DNA of 64,000 nt from Vibrio ishigakensis (GCF_024347675.1 NZ_AP024881.1:2108001-2172000); one strand, 5' to 3'. Numbered from the stretch's first letter, positions 25,683 through 37,049 are shown. Made by a program: numbers and translations. Notes: a model not told the origin generated them from the letters alone.

Positions 25683-26135
25683 TTAGAACCAGCGCTCTAA
25701 CACGGTTTTATCCAACTGGCGGAAGGCTCGGTTTAGAAGCTGTGCCAATTCTTTATACCTTGGCTTAGCCTTAGGCGGCTCGAGCGCCATACCTGTCTCG
25801 GCAATCTTTTGATGTATCTCTCTATACCAGCTTGCGAGTGAAGGCGGAAGTAAGGTCTTGGAGCGCGTCCCCAACCACCAGAAACCTTGTATTGGCATAC
25901 TCAATGCGAATACCGCAATGATGATCGCCTGAGGCAGACCGCTCATGTTTTGGAATGACATTTGGGTCAGCACGCTGATGGCCGCTACCGCAGGCATCAC
26001 CTTAATACCGAATCGAGTTGCTTTGATAATGCGCTGCTCTGGGAATATAGGCATCAACTCTTTGCGCATTGGCCAAAGGTCCATATAGACCTGACCTTCT
26101 CTTAATCTATGCAGCATACCGCTTTTCTCAACCAT
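25683..26135 (-). CDS. yfbV: UPF0208 membrane protein YfbV
   Basis: 150 residues. The conserved core [32 protein letters not shown] matches YfbV, with two membrane segments at about 48-66 and 70-90. The family function is unknown. It is divergent from ackA, as in E. coli. The ribosome site of the chosen ATG is weak, so the start could be a few codons later. Confidence 0.9.
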   Translation of the reverse strand: MVEKSGMLHRLREGQVYMDLWPMRKELMPIFPEQRIIKATRFGIKVMPAVAAISVLTQMSFQNMSGLPQAIIIAVFALSMPIQGFWWLGTRSKTLLPPSLASWYREIHQKIAETGMALEPPKAKPRYKELAQLLNRAFRQLDKTVLERWF

Positions 26136-26453
26136 ATCGTTTCTTGCTAAAAAAGTTGAACATTTAAAAAAAACCGAGAAAAAATTGATAACGGATAAGG
26201 ATTTTTCAATTTTTTTTGTTATATTTCCCCATTATCGCTATCCTTGTCCGCGATTTGAGGCCTTTGCCTCTCTTACCTACATCTTAGGCGAGGGCGAGGT
26301 TCGATCGCAAGGAATGTAATCGTTATACGGACAGCAAAAGGATTTTGTTGCACATTTAAATAGAGTGGCGAAAACAGAAAAAAATTTCGTCTATTCTTGA
26401 AGACTAAATTCAATTGTTTCTGAGTTGTTCAGATAATAAACAGGTATCTAATC
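26136..26453 (+). promoter_or_regulatory. ackA promoter and leader, with possible RNA structure
   Basis: 318 bases between divergent yfbV and ackA. After AT-rich promoter-like sequence (26160-26230), the segment 26245-26333 begins TGTCCG and ends CGGACA and contains nested short dyads: GAGGC/GCCTC (26257-26270) and GCGAT/ATCGC. Two A-C-G-G-A-Y motifs occur, at about 26190 and 26327, with further GGA triplets, which could be CsrA sites. No firm FNR or ArcA box was identified. Confidence 0.3.
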
Positions 26454-27650
26454 ATGTCAAAGCTAGTTTTAGTTTTAAACTGCGGTAGTTCATCTCTGAA
26501 GTTCGCAATCGTTGATGCGGAAAACGGTGATGAGCACCTAACCGGTCTTGCGGAGTGTCTACACCTTCCTGAAGCACGTATCAAGTGGAAACTGGATGGT
26601 AAACACGAAGCTGAACTAGGTAACGGTGCAGCTCACGATGAAGCTCTATCTTTCATCGTAGACACTATCCTAGCTTCTAAACCAGAACTATCTCAGAGCC
26701 TAGCAGCTATCGGTCACCGTGTTGTACACGGCGGCGAGAAGTTCACTGAGTCAGCGCTTATCACTGACGACGTACTAAAAGGTATCGAAGACTGTGCAGC
26801 TCTAGCACCTCTTCACAACCCAGCTGCAATCGTTGGTATTAAAGCGGCTCAAAAAGCTTTCCCAAGTCTACCAATGTCTGCAGTATTCGACACTGCATTC
26901 CACCAGACTATGCCTCAGGAAGCTTACCTATACGCTCTACCATACAACCTATACAAAGAGCACGGCATCCGTCGCTACGGCATGCACGGTACTTCTCACC
27001 TATTTATCGCTCGCGAAGCAGCTGAGCAACTAGGCAAGCCAGCTAATGAACTAAACATCATTAACTGCCACCTAGGTAACGGCGCATCTGTATGTGCTAT
27101 CAGAAACGGTGAGTCTGTAGACACTTCTATGGGTCTAACTCCTCTTGAAGGTCTAGTAATGGGTACTCGTTGTGGTGACATCGACCCAGCTATCATCTTC
27201 CACCTACACGACTCTCTAGGTTACACCGTTGATCAAATCAACACTATGCTAACTAAAGAGTCTGGCCTACAAGGTCTAACTGAAGTGACTTCTGACTGTC
27301 GTTTCGTTGAAGACAACTACGGTGGAAAAGAAGAAGCAACTCGCGCAATGGACGTGTTCTGTCACCGTCTAGCCAAGTACGTTGCTGGCTACACTGCGAC
27401 TCTAGAAGGTCGTCTAGACGCTATCGTATTTACCGGTGGTATCGGCGAAAACTCTGGCCCAATCCGTGAGATGGTTCTTAACCGTCTAGGCGTATTCGGC
27501 ATCGAAGTTGACGGCGAAGCTAACCTTAAAGCGCGCTTCGGTGGTGAAGGTACTATCACTACTGCTGACAGCCGCATCCCTGCAATGGTTATCTCTACTA
27601 ACGAAGAGCTAGTAATTGCAGAAGACACAGCTCGTCTAGCTGGTCTTTAA
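26454..27650 (+). CDS. ackA: Acetate kinase
   Basis: 398 residues with the ASKHA-fold signatures [10 protein letters not shown] at the start, [31 protein letters not shown], and [10 protein letters not shown]. It makes ATP and acetate from acetyl phosphate in the cytosol, and the reverse. The codon choice is strongly biased (many CTA, GGT, CGT), as in a highly expressed gene. It is followed by a terminator-like hairpin and then pta. Confidence 0.98.
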   Translation: MSKLVLVLNCGSSSLKFAIVDAENGDEHLTGLAECLHLPEARIKWKLDGKHEAELGNGAAHDEALSFIVDTILASKPELSQSLAAIGHRVVHGGEKFTESALITDDVLKGIEDCAALAPLHNPAAIVGIKAAQKAFPSLPMSAVFDTAFHQTMPQEAYLYALPYNLYKEHGIRRYGMHGTSHLFIAREAAEQLGKPANELNIINCHLGNGASVCAIRNGESVDTSMGLTPLEGLVMGTRCGDIDPAIIFHLHDSLGYTVDQINTMLTKESGLQGLTEVTSDCRFVEDNYGGKEEATRAMDVFCHRLAKYVAGYTATLEGRLDAIVFTGGIGENSGPIREMVLNRLGVFGIEVDGEANLKARFGGEGTITTADSRIPAMVISTNEELVIAEDTARLAGL

Positions 27651-27654
27651 TGAC

Positions 27655-27686
27655 TGAAACAGGAGAGGCTAGCCTCTCCTGTTTTC
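27655..27686 (+). terminator. Hairpin between ackA and pta
   Basis: A perfect 28-base palindrome (27657-27684, arms AAACAGGAGAGGCT) followed by TTTTCTATT. It may reduce read-through into pta or stabilise the ackA message. Confidence 0.8.
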
Positions 27687-27748
27687 TATTGGTTCAGTTG
27701 TTCCCCTCAACTGACTATTAATTATCTATATCCCGAGGTCTTCAGACT

Positions 27749-29881
27749 ATGTCTCGTACCATTATGCTTGTCCCAATTAGCGCTGGTGTAGGTCTTACCA
27801 GTGTTAGCATGGGTATTATTCGCGCAATGGAGCGTAAAGGCGTAAACGTATCGTTTTACAAGCCAATCGCACAACCGCGCACAGGTGGCAGTCAGCCAGA
27901 TCTAACTTCGACTATCCTAGAGTCAAACAACGACATCAAGATCGGTGTTTCTACTCCAATGAACGAAGCACAAGATCTTATTCGTAATGAGCAAACTGAC
28001 GTTCTGCTTGAAACCATCGTTGAGCGTTTCAACCAAATCAACGATGCAGACGTGACTCTAATCGAAGGTCTAGTTCCTACTCGTAAGCACCCATTCGCTA
28101 ACCAAGTGAACGAAGAGATCGCTAAGACTCTTGGTGCTGAGATCGTATTCGTTGCAACTCCTGGTACTTACAACTCAGCACAACTTGCTGAGCGTATCGA
28201 GGTTGCAGTGTCTAACTTCGGTGGTAAGAAGAACAAAAACATCTCTGGTGTTATCATCAACAAGCTTAACGCTCCAGTTGATGAAGCAGGCCGTACTCGC
28301 CCTGACCTATCAGAGATCTTTGACGAGAACGACGCAGCGCACCAAGCTGACGTTAAAGCGATGGAAATCATCAACTCAAGCCCTATCCGCGTACTAGGTT
28401 GCGTGCCATGGAGCGTTGAGCTAATCGCTACTCGTGCCGTTGATATGGCTAAGCACCTAAACGCTGATTTCATCAACGAAGGTGACGCATCTACTCGTCG
28501 TATCAAGAGCATCACTTTCTGTGCACGTTCACTGCCAAACATGATCGAGCACTTCAAGCCAGGTTCACTACTAGTAACCTCTGCTGACCGTCCAGACGTA
28601 ATCGTTGCAGCATCTCTTGCAGCAATGAACGGCGTAGACATCGGTGCTATCCTACTGACTGGCGGCTACGACATCCCTGAGTCAATCCACACTCTATGTA
28701 AGCCTGCTCTAGAGACTGGTCTTCCAATCTTCAAAGCACAAGGTAACACTTGGCAGACTTCTCTGAACCTTCAGAGCTTCAGCCTAGAAGTTCCAGCTGA
28801 CGATAAAGAGCGCATCGAGTTCGTTAACGAACACGTTGCAAGCAACATCGACGGCCAATGGATCGACTCTCTAACTGAAGGTGCAGTTGCATCTCGTCGC
28901 CTAAGCCCACCAGCATTCCGTTACCAGCTAACTGAATTCGCTCGTCGTGCTAACAAGCGCATCATCCTTCCAGAAGGTGATGAGCCACGCACAGTTAAAG
29001 CTGCAGCTATCTGTGCTGAGCGCGGTATCGCGAACTGCGTGCTTCTAGGTAACCCAGAAGAAATCAAACGCGTTGCTGCACAGCAAGGTGTTGAGCTAGG
29101 TGCTGGCGTTGAGATCATCGACTCTGACGCAGTACGTGAGAAGTACGTTCCTCGTCTAGTTGAGCTTCGTGGTAAGAAAGGTATGACTGAGGTTGTTGCT
29201 CGTGAGAAGCTACAAGACTCTGTTTACCTAGGTACTATGATGCTAGAAGCGAACGAAGTAGATGGCCTAGTTTCGGGTGCAGTACACACTACTGCGAACA
29301 CCATCGTTCCTCCGTTCCAAATCATCAAGACAGCTCCAGACACGTCTATCGTATCTTCAATCTTCTTCATGCTTCTGCCTGATCAAGTTCTTGTATACGG
29401 TGACTGTGCGATCAACCCAGATCCAACAGCTGAGCAACTTGCTGAAATCGCTATCCAATCTGCAGAATCTGCAGAGGCGTTCGGTATCGACCCTCGCGTT
29501 GCTATGATCTCTTACTCTACTGGTGAATCTGGTAAGGGTGCAGACGTAGATAAAGTACGTGAAGCGACCAAGCTAGCGAAAGAGAAGCGTCCTGATCTAA
29601 TCATCGACGGTCCTCTACAGTACGACGCAGCTATCATGGAAAACGTTGCAGCTTCTAAAGCTCCAAACTCTCCAGTAGCAGGTAAGGCAACTGTATTCGT
29701 ATTCCCAGATCTAAACACTGGTAACACGACTTACAAAGCGGTACAACGTTCAGCTGACCTAGTATCTATCGGTCCAATGCTGCAAGGTATGCGCAAGCCA
29801 GTTAACGACCTGTCTCGTGGCGCGCTAGTAGACGATATCGTTTACACCATCGCTCTTACTGCGATCCAAGCAACTCAATAA
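27749..29881 (+). CDS. pta: Phosphate acetyltransferase, long form
   Basis: 710 residues, the enterobacterial-type length. An N-terminal P-loop-like AAA/DRTGG regulatory part (about 1-340) precedes the catalytic PTA_PTB domain, which begins near [26 protein letters not shown] and ends with the conserved [17 protein letters not shown]. It converts acetyl-CoA and phosphate to acetyl phosphate, pairing with AckA. GAGGTC precedes the ATG. Confidence 0.97.
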   Translation: MSRTIMLVPISAGVGLTSVSMGIIRAMERKGVNVSFYKPIAQPRTGGSQPDLTSTILESNNDIKIGVSTPMNEAQDLIRNEQTDVLLETIVERFNQINDADVTLIEGLVPTRKHPFANQVNEEIAKTLGAEIVFVATPGTYNSAQLAERIEVAVSNFGGKKNKNISGVIINKLNAPVDEAGRTRPDLSEIFDENDAAHQADVKAMEIINSSPIRVLGCVPWSVELIATRAVDMAKHLNADFINEGDASTRRIKSITFCARSLPNMIEHFKPGSLLVTSADRPDVIVAASLAAMNGVDIGAILLTGGYDIPESIHTLCKPALETGLPIFKAQGNTWQTSLNLQSFSLEVPADDKERIEFVNEHVASNIDGQWIDSLTEGAVASRRLSPPAFRYQLTEFARRANKRIILPEGDEPRTVKAAAICAERGIANCVLLGNPEEIKRVAAQQGVELGAGVEIIDSDAVREKYVPRLVELRGKKGMTEVVAREKLQDSVYLGTMMLEANEVDGLVSGAVHTTANTIVPPFQIIKTAPDTSIVSSIFFMLLPDQVLVYGDCAINPDPTAEQLAEIAIQSAESAEAFGIDPRVAMISYSTGESGKGADVDKVREATKLAKEKRPDLIIDGPLQYDAAIMENVAASKAPNSPVAGKATVFVFPDLNTGNTTYKAVQRSADLVSIGPMLQGMRKPVNDLSRGALVDDIVYTIALTAIQATQ

Positions 29882-29906
29882 TCACTTATTGATTAAGCTT
29901 GATAAG

Positions 29907-29936
29907 AAATCCGAGTGTTCGCACTCGGATTTTTTT
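29907..29936 (+). terminator. Intrinsic terminator of pta
   Basis: AAATCCGAGTG and CACTCGGATTT arms around the tetraloop TTCG, then a T-run. Confidence 0.95.
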
Positions 29937-29956
29937 ATGCCCGAAATTCAGGTAAT

Positions 29957-29988
29957 AAAAAACCCAGCTCAATCAGCTGGGTTTTCTT
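29957..29988 (-). terminator. Intrinsic terminator of rnd
   Basis: AAAACCCAGCT and AGCTGGGTTTT arms; the minus strand continues TTTTTTATT. It begins right after the rnd stop. Confidence 0.9.
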
Positions 29989-29989
29989 T

Positions 29990-31117
29990 TTAGCGATTCG
30001 CTTCAAGCTTTGCCAGAAGCTTGTCACCAAGTAGTGGCTTTCGCCAGCCTTGCATTAAATCTGGCAAGGCTTCTGGATTCTTATCCTTGCGCCACACCCA
30101 GGAGATTAGCTGATTAATCTGCTTTTTAGACGCCAGAAATTCAGGAGCCAGATGAGACTTATCCACTACCAGCTTAAGCTCATCTTTGAGTAGTTTGAAC
30201 ACCTGCTTATAGCCTGTCATATCCACAAGGCGCTCAATCTTAGCTGGCCACTCACCTTTAGGGGTTTCTTTGGCATCGTTGACTATCTGGGTAATGACAC
30301 GACCATAGCGCTTCACCGAGCGCACATCACACTCTCGACGCTCCATCTCACGCCATGAGGTCAAGCTATAGCGGGCTACGGTCAAAAGGTCGGCTTCTTT
30401 AAACACGAAGTTCAAAGCCAGGTCTTTCTTCACCGCTTGCTCGTAGCGCCAAGTCGCAAGAGGTTTTAGGATACTCAGTTGTTGCGGGCTTAGCTGCCAT
30501 GCACCCTTGATATCTAGATAAGCATTCTCTGGATTGGTATCGCGCACACGCTTAGACAGCTGAAGCTCAGTCTCTTGAATGGCATCTTGCCATAGGCCCA
30601 TTTCCTCGATCTTGGCGTGCAGCTTTTGATACATAGGAAGCAGATAAAACACATCCGCTGCCGCGTAATCTAGCTGTTTCTGTGTCAGAGGACGCGCAAG
30701 CCAATCGGTACGAGACTCACTCTTATCTAGCTCAACGCCTAGGTATTCGTTCACTAGAGCAGCAAAGCCAGTCGACAGACCATGACCAAGGAAGGCCGCC
30801 ATTACCTGAGTGTCCACCATAGGGCTAGGCACAGTTTGGAAATGGTGTTGGAACACCTCGATATCTTCACCGCAGGCATGTAATACCTTAAGCACAGATT
30901 GGTCTTGTAGCAGTTCCACAATCGGCGTCACGTCGGTGATTACATTGGTGTCCACCAAGGATAAGATCTCACCGTCGAACATCTGTACCAAACCCAATTG
31001 TGGGTAAAAGGTACGGGTGCGCACAAACTCAGTATCTAGCATTACCGCAGAGTGCTTACGGGCTACATCGCAGACGTTTTGCAACTCTTGGTTGCTAGTA
31101 ATTATTTGATAATTCAA
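29990..31117 (-). CDS. rnd: Ribonuclease D
   Basis: 375 residues. The DEDDy exonuclease domain has LDTEFVR (first Asp and Glu), and QKLDYAAADVFYL holds the third and fourth acidic sites and Tyr. An HRDC domain begins near residue 210. It trims tRNA 3' ends and other structured RNAs. The start is a TTG (no nearby ATG fits), as in E. coli rnd. It lies 44 bases after fadD in the same direction. Confidence 0.95.
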   Translation of the reverse strand: MNYQIITSNQELQNVCDVARKHSAVMLDTEFVRTRTFYPQLGLVQMFDGEILSLVDTNVITDVTPIVELLQDQSVLKVLHACGEDIEVFQHHFQTVPSPMVDTQVMAAFLGHGLSTGFAALVNEYLGVELDKSESRTDWLARPLTQKQLDYAAADVFYLLPMYQKLHAKIEEMGLWQDAIQETELQLSKRVRDTNPENAYLDIKGAWQLSPQQLSILKPLATWRYEQAVKKDLALNFVFKEADLLTVARYSLTSWREMERRECDVRSVKRYGRVITQIVNDAKETPKGEWPAKIERLVDMTGYKQVFKLLKDELKLVVDKSHLAPEFLASKKQINQLISWVWRKDKNPEALPDLMQGWRKPLLGDKLLAKLEANR

Positions 31118-31132
31118 AGTATTCTCACAAAT

Positions 31133-31160
31133 TAAAATCGCCCTTGAAGGGCGATTTAAG
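31133..31160 (-). terminator. Hairpin between fadD and rnd
   Basis: AAATCGCCC and GGGCGATTT arms around TTGAA; the minus strand continues TAATTTG. The T-run is short, so partial termination is likely and rnd could still be read from fadD. Confidence 0.65.
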
Positions 31161-31161
31161 A

Positions 31162-32838
31162 TTATGCTGTTTGGCTTTGCTCGGTTCTGAGCTCTCGCCT
31201 TAGTATCTTACCAACGTTGGTTTTTGGCAGATCTTCCATAAACTCAACAATCTTAGGCACTTTATAACCGGTCAGATGCTGACGACAATGGTTGATCAGC
31301 TCATCCTTGGTCAGAGATGGATCGCGTTTCACTACGCAGATCTTCACCACCTCACCAGAAACCTCATGCGGTTCGCCGATAGCAGCCACCTCAAGCACTT
31401 TACCGTGCAGAGCAACCACATCTTCAATCTCATTAGGATACACGTTAAAGCCAGAAACCAAAATCATGTCTTTCTTACGATCAACGATATGCAGGAAGCC
31501 TTCATCGTCAAAGCGCACCACATCACCCGTAGATAGCCAACCCTCTTGTGAGATAACCTCACGAGTGGCTTCTGGACGCTTGTAATAGCCCTGCATCACC
31601 TGTGGGCCTCGAACCTGAAGCTCGCCCACTTCGGTATTTGGCAGTGGATTACCCTCATCGTCCACCACACGCACCTCAGTAGAAGGCACAGGCAGACCGA
31701 TAGAGCCGTTGTAGTCCGTCATATCGTGCGGACAACCAGAAACCAGTGGCGAGCACTCGGTTAGACCGTAACCCTCAAGCAGGAATACGCCTGTGGTTTT
31801 CTTCCATTTGTCAGCAACAGCCTGCTGAACCGCCATACCACCACCAACAGAGAGCTTCATACGACTGAAATCTAGCTCATGAAAGTCTTCATTGTTAACC
31901 AGAGCGTTAAATAGTGTGTTTACACCTGTGATAGCGGTAAACGGCACCTTCTTCAACTCTTTAACAAAGGTTGGGATATCACGCGGGTTAGTGATAAGCA
32001 GGTTGGTCGCACCTAGCTCCATAAACAGCAAGCCGTTCACGGTAAGCGCAAAGATGTGATACAGAGGAAGCGCAGTTACCACTAGCTCACGACCTTCATC
32101 TAGCTTAGCGCCATAAGCAGCTTTCGCTTGAAGAACGTTTGCCACCATATTGGTGTGTGTAAGAATCGCACCTTTCGCCACACCGGTGGTACCGCCAGTG
32201 TATTGCAAGAAAGCAATATCCTCACCGCTCATAAACGGCTTCACATATTGTAAGCGACGGCCTTTCTGTAGCGATTGTTTGAATGAGATAGCACCTGGTA
32301 GGTCATACTTAGGCACCATGCCCTTAACGTATTTAACTACGAAGTCAACGATCGTACCCTTAGCCGTAGGTAGCATCTGACCTAGGCTAGTCAGCACCAC
32401 ATTCTTCACTTTGGTGTTATCTACGATCTGCTCAAGGGTATTGGCGAAGTTCGAGACAATAACTATGGTCTCAACCTCGGCATCGTTTAGCTGATGCTCT
32501 AGTTCACGTGGGGTGTATAGCGGGTTTACGTTTACTGCGATACAGCCAGCACGAAGCACACCAAACAGAGCAATCGGATATTGCAGCAGGTTCGGCATCA
32601 TAAGAGCGACACGGTCACCCTTTTTCAATTTCAATTCGTTCTGAAGATAAGCAGCGAATGCTCGGCTACGCTCTTCCAGCTTACGATATGTCATAACCGA
32701 GCCCATATTGATAAAGGCTGGTTGATCTGGGAAACGGCGAACTGCGTTCTCAAACATCTCCACTAGAGACGGATAGGTATCCGGGTCAATTGATTCTGGC
32801 ACGTCAGCGGGATAACGGGAGAGCCAAGGTTTATTCAC
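31162..32838 (-). CDS. fadD: Long-chain fatty acid-CoA ligase
   Basis: 558 residues. The AMP-binding motif [12 protein letters not shown], the LTECSPLV region, [12 protein letters not shown], and the C-terminal K-x-x-x-x-R end ([13 protein letters not shown]) are present. It activates imported fatty acids to acyl-CoA at the inner membrane for beta-oxidation and phospholipid use. Gene order with rnd downstream is as in E. coli. Confidence 0.96.
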   Translation of the reverse strand: MNKPWLSRYPADVPESIDPDTYPSLVEMFENAVRRFPDQPAFINMGSVMTYRKLEERSRAFAAYLQNELKLKKGDRVALMMPNLLQYPIALFGVLRAGCIAVNVNPLYTPRELEHQLNDAEVETIVIVSNFANTLEQIVDNTKVKNVVLTSLGQMLPTAKGTIVDFVVKYVKGMVPKYDLPGAISFKQSLQKGRRLQYVKPFMSGEDIAFLQYTGGTTGVAKGAILTHTNMVANVLQAKAAYGAKLDEGRELVVTALPLYHIFALTVNGLLFMELGATNLLITNPRDIPTFVKELKKVPFTAITGVNTLFNALVNNEDFHELDFSRMKLSVGGGMAVQQAVADKWKKTTGVFLLEGYGLTECSPLVSGCPHDMTDYNGSIGLPVPSTEVRVVDDEGNPLPNTEVGELQVRGPQVMQGYYKRPEATREVISQEGWLSTGDVVRFDDEGFLHIVDRKKDMILVSGFNVYPNEIEDVVALHGKVLEVAAIGEPHEVSGEVVKICVVKRDPSLTKDELINHCRQHLTGYKVPKIVEFMEDLPKTNVGKILRRELRTEQSQTA

Positions 32839-32867
32839 GTCATTACTCCTGAAAAAAATAGGGGCGC

Positions 32868-32897
32868 ATTATATACCCAGAAGTCAGGTGAAGTCAG
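32868..32897 (-). promoter_or_regulatory. Possible fadD promoter
   Basis: On the minus strand, TATAAT (32868-32873) lies 18 bases downstream of CTGACT (32892-32897), about 30 bases before the fadD start. The -10 is perfect and the -35 poor. No clear FadR operator is seen. Confidence 0.4.
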
Positions 32898-32996
32898 TGC
32901 GCTAGGGCATTGAAATCACTTGTATTATTAGATTTTAACTATCAGGGTAGCTGAAAATTGAACATGTGTTTAATTTGCGTTCACAAAAGCGAACAT

Positions 32997-33830
32997 TTAA
33001 GCATTCAATAGCTCGAAAAATGCACGAGCGATGGGCTCAGGTGTAGAAATGTGGCAATGATGACCGCCCTCAATCTCAAGGAGCTTGGTATTTGGATTGC
33101 CATGTTGCTCAAAGTGGTGAGGTAAACCAGCAAAGCCAGTTTTACCCAGAATCAGAAGATTTTTATTCGGAAGCAGATTAAGAACCTGCTTTGCATGCGA
33201 CTCTGACATTCGATACAAAGAGTCGGCTTTGAGTCTCGGGTCGTGGCGCCACTGCCAGCCAAACTTTTGCTCGATGATGTCACGATGCACAATGGGTGCT
33301 ATCTGCTCTTCGGTCAATTCGGTGCTTGATGCCCTAAGCGCTAACATAGGAGCAATATCGGGAAACAAGCGTCGCGGTTTATTAATGATTCGCTGGCGGC
33401 TCTGAATACCCTTTTTAAGACGAGAAATGGCATTGTGCTCAGGCTCAAACATGGGCCCATAGCCCTCTATTTGAGTAAGACTCAACACATGCTCTGAAAA
33501 GGCAGCACTATAGCAACTGGATATCAACGCTCCCATTGAGTGCCCCACCAGATGCACTGGCGTTTTCAGCTCAGTAATAACCTGATTGAGTACATCGAGA
33601 TAGTCATGAAATGGGTAAAAGCCCGACTTTGCATGGGAACTATACCCATGACCGGGAAGATCCAAGGCTATGTATCTAAGGCGAGGATTGAGCGTAACCA
33701 TCTGTGCAATCAGAGGCTCGAATGAGGCCGCATTGTCGAGCCAACCATGCAGAAATAGAACAGTTTCTACATGTGAGTCGTTCGAGACCTCAATAGTACT
33801 CAGCTGATAGTCATTAAGGTTAAATTGCAC
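32997..33830 (-). CDS. Alpha/beta hydrolase
   Basis: 277 residues with the hydrolase fold: FLHGWLDNAASFEPL (oxyanion), ALDLPGHG, nucleophile Ser in LVGHSMGALIS, and the catalytic His near the end in EGGHHCHI. A soluble esterase or thioesterase is likely; the substrate is unknown. It starts with a GTG immediately after the stop of the lipoprotein gene, so it is the last gene of the yoaA-tsaB-slp operon. Confidence 0.88.
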   Translation of the reverse strand: MQFNLNDYQLSTIEVSNDSHVETVLFLHGWLDNAASFEPLIAQMVTLNPRLRYIALDLPGHGYSSHAKSGFYPFHDYLDVLNQVITELKTPVHLVGHSMGALISSCYSAAFSEHVLSLTQIEGYGPMFEPEHNAISRLKKGIQSRQRIINKPRRLFPDIAPMLALRASSTELTEEQIAPIVHRDIIEQKFGWQWRHDPRLKADSLYRMSESHAKQVLNLLPNKNLLILGKTGFAGLPHHFEQHGNPNTKLLEIEGGHHCHISTPEPIARAFFELLNA

Positions 33831-34379
33831 CTACTCTACCTGCTGGATCACTTGCCCAGTGGTAGGCCCAATGCGCACCTCGCGACAATATAGAGAGCGA
33901 CAAGGGAAGGTGTTGATTGGCTGGTCGTGAACTATCACCTTCTCCTTGATCTGCCAAAGGTGGTAACCAGAAGCCTTCATCACTGGGAAGCGATATTCGT
34001 ACTCTCCTACCTTACCCAACTCATAGCCATCTGAGTTACCCAAAATGCTCACTAAGCGACCTTTAGAGTAGGTCACAGGGTCAACGAAACCATCTATGTA
34101 CGCCACAAAGCGCCCCTCTGGCTCAACGTTGATATCTGGCTTGCCATTATTCTCGATAGGCAGATTCACTACCTCGATACGAGTGCGCTCAGCCTCATTA
34201 TCAACCTTAGCGATAACACCGCCAAGTCGCACTGTGGTCAGCGACTCTTGAGGCGCGTTAATCCAAGTCTGATAATCCGTGACGAGATTCTGGTCTTCAG
34301 TTTTCAAGGATTCTGGCAAAGAGGCGCAACCTGAAAGAAACAGTGCCAGAGCCAATACAAACAGGGTCTTCTTTGCCAT
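33831..34379 (-). CDS. yeaY: Slp/YeaY-family outer membrane lipoprotein
   Basis: 182 residues. A lipobox LSGC at residues 15-18 ends a short signal, and Ala-Ser after the Cys favours the outer membrane. The body matches the Slp family. The location between tsaB and fadD is that of E. coli yeaY. The physiological role is unclear. GAGGAAG precedes the ATG, 12 bases after tsaB. Confidence 0.88.
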   Translation of the reverse strand: MAKKTLFVLALALFLSGCASLPESLKTEDQNLVTDYQTWINAPQESLTTVRLGGVIAKVDNEAERTRIEVVNLPIENNGKPDINVEPEGRFVAYIDGFVDPVTYSKGRLVSILGNSDGYELGKVGEYEYRFPVMKASGYHLWQIKEKVIVHDQPINTFPCRSLYCREVRIGPTTGQVIQQVE

Positions 34380-34391
34380 TTTTTACTTCCT

Positions 34392-35093
34392 CTATTCTCG
34401 GCCTGGAAGCTTCTTCCAAGCAACCTTGTCACGCAGATAAACAGGAGATGCCTCTTCAGGGCCAACCAGTTTATCTTCACTCCACTCTTGGGAAGCAACA
34501 GCGACAATGTCTTGTGATTCTGGATACAGCACACCGCTTTCGGTGCGATTCAGTTTAAGGCCAGCTAGCTCTTCGCTGTAGGCATCCCAACCTGTGCCGA
34601 CTTGAGTCCAGCTGTTGCCGTCTTCGGTGACTTGCTCACTAAGTTCAGCCGGTGGGATAACACACTCAGCGTCAACCTCAGACCAACTGTTATCTTGCTG
34701 ACGGCTAAAGCGGCCCCAATACACCTCGCTCATTCGCGCATCGATGGCGGCAGCAACATGAGTTGCACCGGATGTGCGATAAGCACCCTGAGCCATGGCT
34801 TTTAGGGTCGATACACCCAGCATAGGCAGGTCAGCGCCAAAGGCTAAACCCTGGGCAACACCGATACCGATACGAACACCGGTGAAGCTGCCTGGCCCAC
34901 GACCAAATGCTAGGCCATCTAGGTCAGTCAGCTTGATACCGGCCTCGGCTAGGATCGCATCCACCATAGGCAGGATTTTTGTTGTGTGGCCTCTCGGTGA
35001 GACCTCGCCACGATGAAACAGTTCACCATCTACAAGTAGAGCAGCCGAGCAAAACTCGGTAGAGGTGTCTAAAGCTAAGATTTTAGCGCTCAT
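34392..35093 (-). CDS. tsaB: tRNA threonylcarbamoyladenosine biosynthesis protein TsaB
   Basis: 233 residues with the ASKHA-like [15 protein letters not shown] start and [13 protein letters not shown] motif of TsaB. It forms the TsaBDE complex that makes t6A37 on ANN-decoding tRNAs. It lacks the metal-binding His pair of TsaD, as expected. It lies 27 bases after yoaA in the same direction. Confidence 0.95.
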   Translation of the reverse strand: MSAKILALDTSTEFCSAALLVDGELFHRGEVSPRGHTTKILPMVDAILAEAGIKLTDLDGLAFGRGPGSFTGVRIGIGVAQGLAFGADLPMLGVSTLKAMAQGAYRTSGATHVAAAIDARMSEVYWGRFSRQQDNSWSEVDAECVIPPAELSEQVTEDGNSWTQVGTGWDAYSEELAGLKLNRTESGVLYPESQDIVAVASQEWSEDKLVGPEEASPVYLRDKVAWKKLPGRE

Positions 35094-35120
35094 GTAACTC
35101 TCAATTATTCGTAGTCAAAC

Positions 35121-37049
35121 TTACTGTCGATCACCGTCGACAGACTGAAGAAATTCTTTTACCACCGAGACACTTCGGGTTCTCGGCATTGGGGGCAAGC
35201 TAGATAAGAACAGCTTGCCATAGTCTCGAGTTACCAAGCGGTTGTCGCAGATGATCAATGCGCCCTTATCGTTGGTATCTCGAATCAAACGTCCCGCACC
35301 CTGCTTTAATGCAATCACGGCATCGGGCAGTTGCACCTCAGAGAAGGGCTCACCTCCACTGAGTTTACAATCCTCGATTCGGGCCTTAAGAAGCGGGTCA
35401 TCTGGGGCGGTAAAGGGCAATTTGTCGATGATAACACAGCTTAATGTGTCACCTCTAACATCAACCCCCTCCCAGAATGCACCTGTTGCAATAAGCAGCG
35501 CATCTCCAAGAGAAACGAACTCTTGTAGCAGGGCTTGCTTACTGCTCTCCCCCTGCATCAGAACCGGCAAGTCGAGGCGTTCACGAAAACGTTCAGTGAG
35601 ATCTTTTACCATAGCGTGTGAGGTGCAGAGAAAGAAACAGCGACCTCTGTTGGCCTCGATAACCGGCCCAAGCATAGAAACCAGCTTTTGCGACATCATA
35701 GGACTATTCGGCTCAGGCAGATATCTTGGCACACACAATTTGGCCTGGGTTTGATAATCAAATGGGCTGGTTAAAGCTATCTGCTGTTTCGGTTTTAGAC
35801 CCAAGCGCGAGGTAAAGTGGCCAAAGTCGTTGGAAACCGACAGGGTTGCTGAGGTAAAAACCCAACTGCCACCCTGCTCTGTTACCTGCTGTTGAAATTT
35901 GTCTGCCACTGATAATGGCGTGATGTTCAACGAGAAATGGCGTCTGGTGCAATCAAACCAGTAGGAATATCCCATGATGGAGGTATCACAGACCCGTTCA
36001 AGGCGGTTCTGAAGCACGGTCACCCTATCAAAGGCGGTGTCCAAAAGCTGGGAGCGTCCAAGAGCAACCTTGAGTACTTCACGTGCCAATTGCAGGGCAT
36101 CACTGAGTCTCTCCACATTCCGCTGAACATCGAGATTTTTCATGCTCTCACGCCAGTTTCCGCGAAAGCCCGGTTCACCCAAAGAGATTCGAAGCTCTGC
36201 CGCCGTACTCACTAGCTTATCCGCCACCTTTTGCAACTGACGCATATCCTTGGCCTCAGTGCGATAGCCAATCTCTATATCCTTAGCTAGCTCATTTACC
36301 TGACGCGAGCTCAGTGATTGGCCAAAATACTGACTGGCGATGTCTGGGATCTGGTGTGCCTCATCGAAGATAAATACCTCTGCCTCTGGTAATAGCTCAC
36401 CAAAGCCAGTCTCTTTCACCGCCATATCCGCTAAAAATAGGTGATGGTTCACCACCACAAGGTCTGCCTCTAGTGCGCGGTTTCTCGCCTTGAATACAAA
36501 GCAGTCATCGTAGCTAGGACACTCTTTTCCTAAGCAGTTATCGTTGTTCGAGGTGATGTCAGCAATTACAGGGCTATCTTCTGGCAGGTCCTCACATTCA
36601 CCCAAGTCTCCCGACTGGGTAGATGAGGACCAAGAGCGCACCTTGACCAATTGGCTAAGAAGCTGTGGATCGGCGTGATGACCATGACTCTCTATCATCT
36701 GGCGACTTAGTCTATCTAGGCAAAGGTAGTTTGCCCTGCCCTTCAAAAGTGCCACTCGACCAGTAAAGCCTAGGGCGTCTTTCATTAACGGAAGGTCACG
36801 GTGATACAACTGCTCTTGCAGGTTTTTAGAACCGGTTGAGACTATGGCTTTCTTACCACTTAATAAAGCAGGGGCTAGATAGGCAAAGGTCTTACCGGTA
36901 CCCGTACCTGCCTCAACCACCAGCTGGCTTTTCTCCTTGATGGTATCCATCACCGCCTGCGCCATTTCGGTCTGGGCATCACGCGGTTGAAAGCCCTTTA
37001 TCGCCTTACCTAGGGCTCCATCGGTGGAAAAAACCTTATTTATCTTCAA
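35121..37049 (-). CDS. yoaA: DinG/XPD-family ATP-dependent DNA helicase YoaA
   Basis: 642 residues from a TTG start at 37049, which has AAGGA seven bases before it; the longest frame would begin inside purU. Walker A EAGTGTGKT, cysteines in ANYLCLDRL and CLGKECPSYDDC for the 4Fe-4S cluster, DEAH box in IFDEAHQIPD, and the C-terminal motif QGAGRLIRD are all present. E. coli YoaA is 636 residues and aids repair of replication damage with HolC. First gene of an operon with tsaB. Confidence 0.92.
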   Translation of the reverse strand: MKINKVFSTDGALGKAIKGFQPRDAQTEMAQAVMDTIKEKSQLVVEAGTGTGKTFAYLAPALLSGKKAIVSTGSKNLQEQLYHRDLPLMKDALGFTGRVALLKGRANYLCLDRLSRQMIESHGHHADPQLLSQLVKVRSWSSSTQSGDLGECEDLPEDSPVIADITSNNDNCLGKECPSYDDCFVFKARNRALEADLVVVNHHLFLADMAVKETGFGELLPEAEVFIFDEAHQIPDIASQYFGQSLSSRQVNELAKDIEIGYRTEAKDMRQLQKVADKLVSTAAELRISLGEPGFRGNWRESMKNLDVQRNVERLSDALQLAREVLKVALGRSQLLDTAFDRVTVLQNRLERVCDTSIMGYSYWFDCTRRHFSLNITPLSVADKFQQQVTEQGGSWVFTSATLSVSNDFGHFTSRLGLKPKQQIALTSPFDYQTQAKLCVPRYLPEPNSPMMSQKLVSMLGPVIEANRGRCFFLCTSHAMVKDLTERFRERLDLPVLMQGESSKQALLQEFVSLGDALLIATGAFWEGVDVRGDTLSCVIIDKLPFTAPDDPLLKARIEDCKLSGGEPFSEVQLPDAVIALKQGAGRLIRDTNDKGALIICDNRLVTRDYGKLFLSSLPPMPRTRSVSVVKEFLQSVDGDRQ

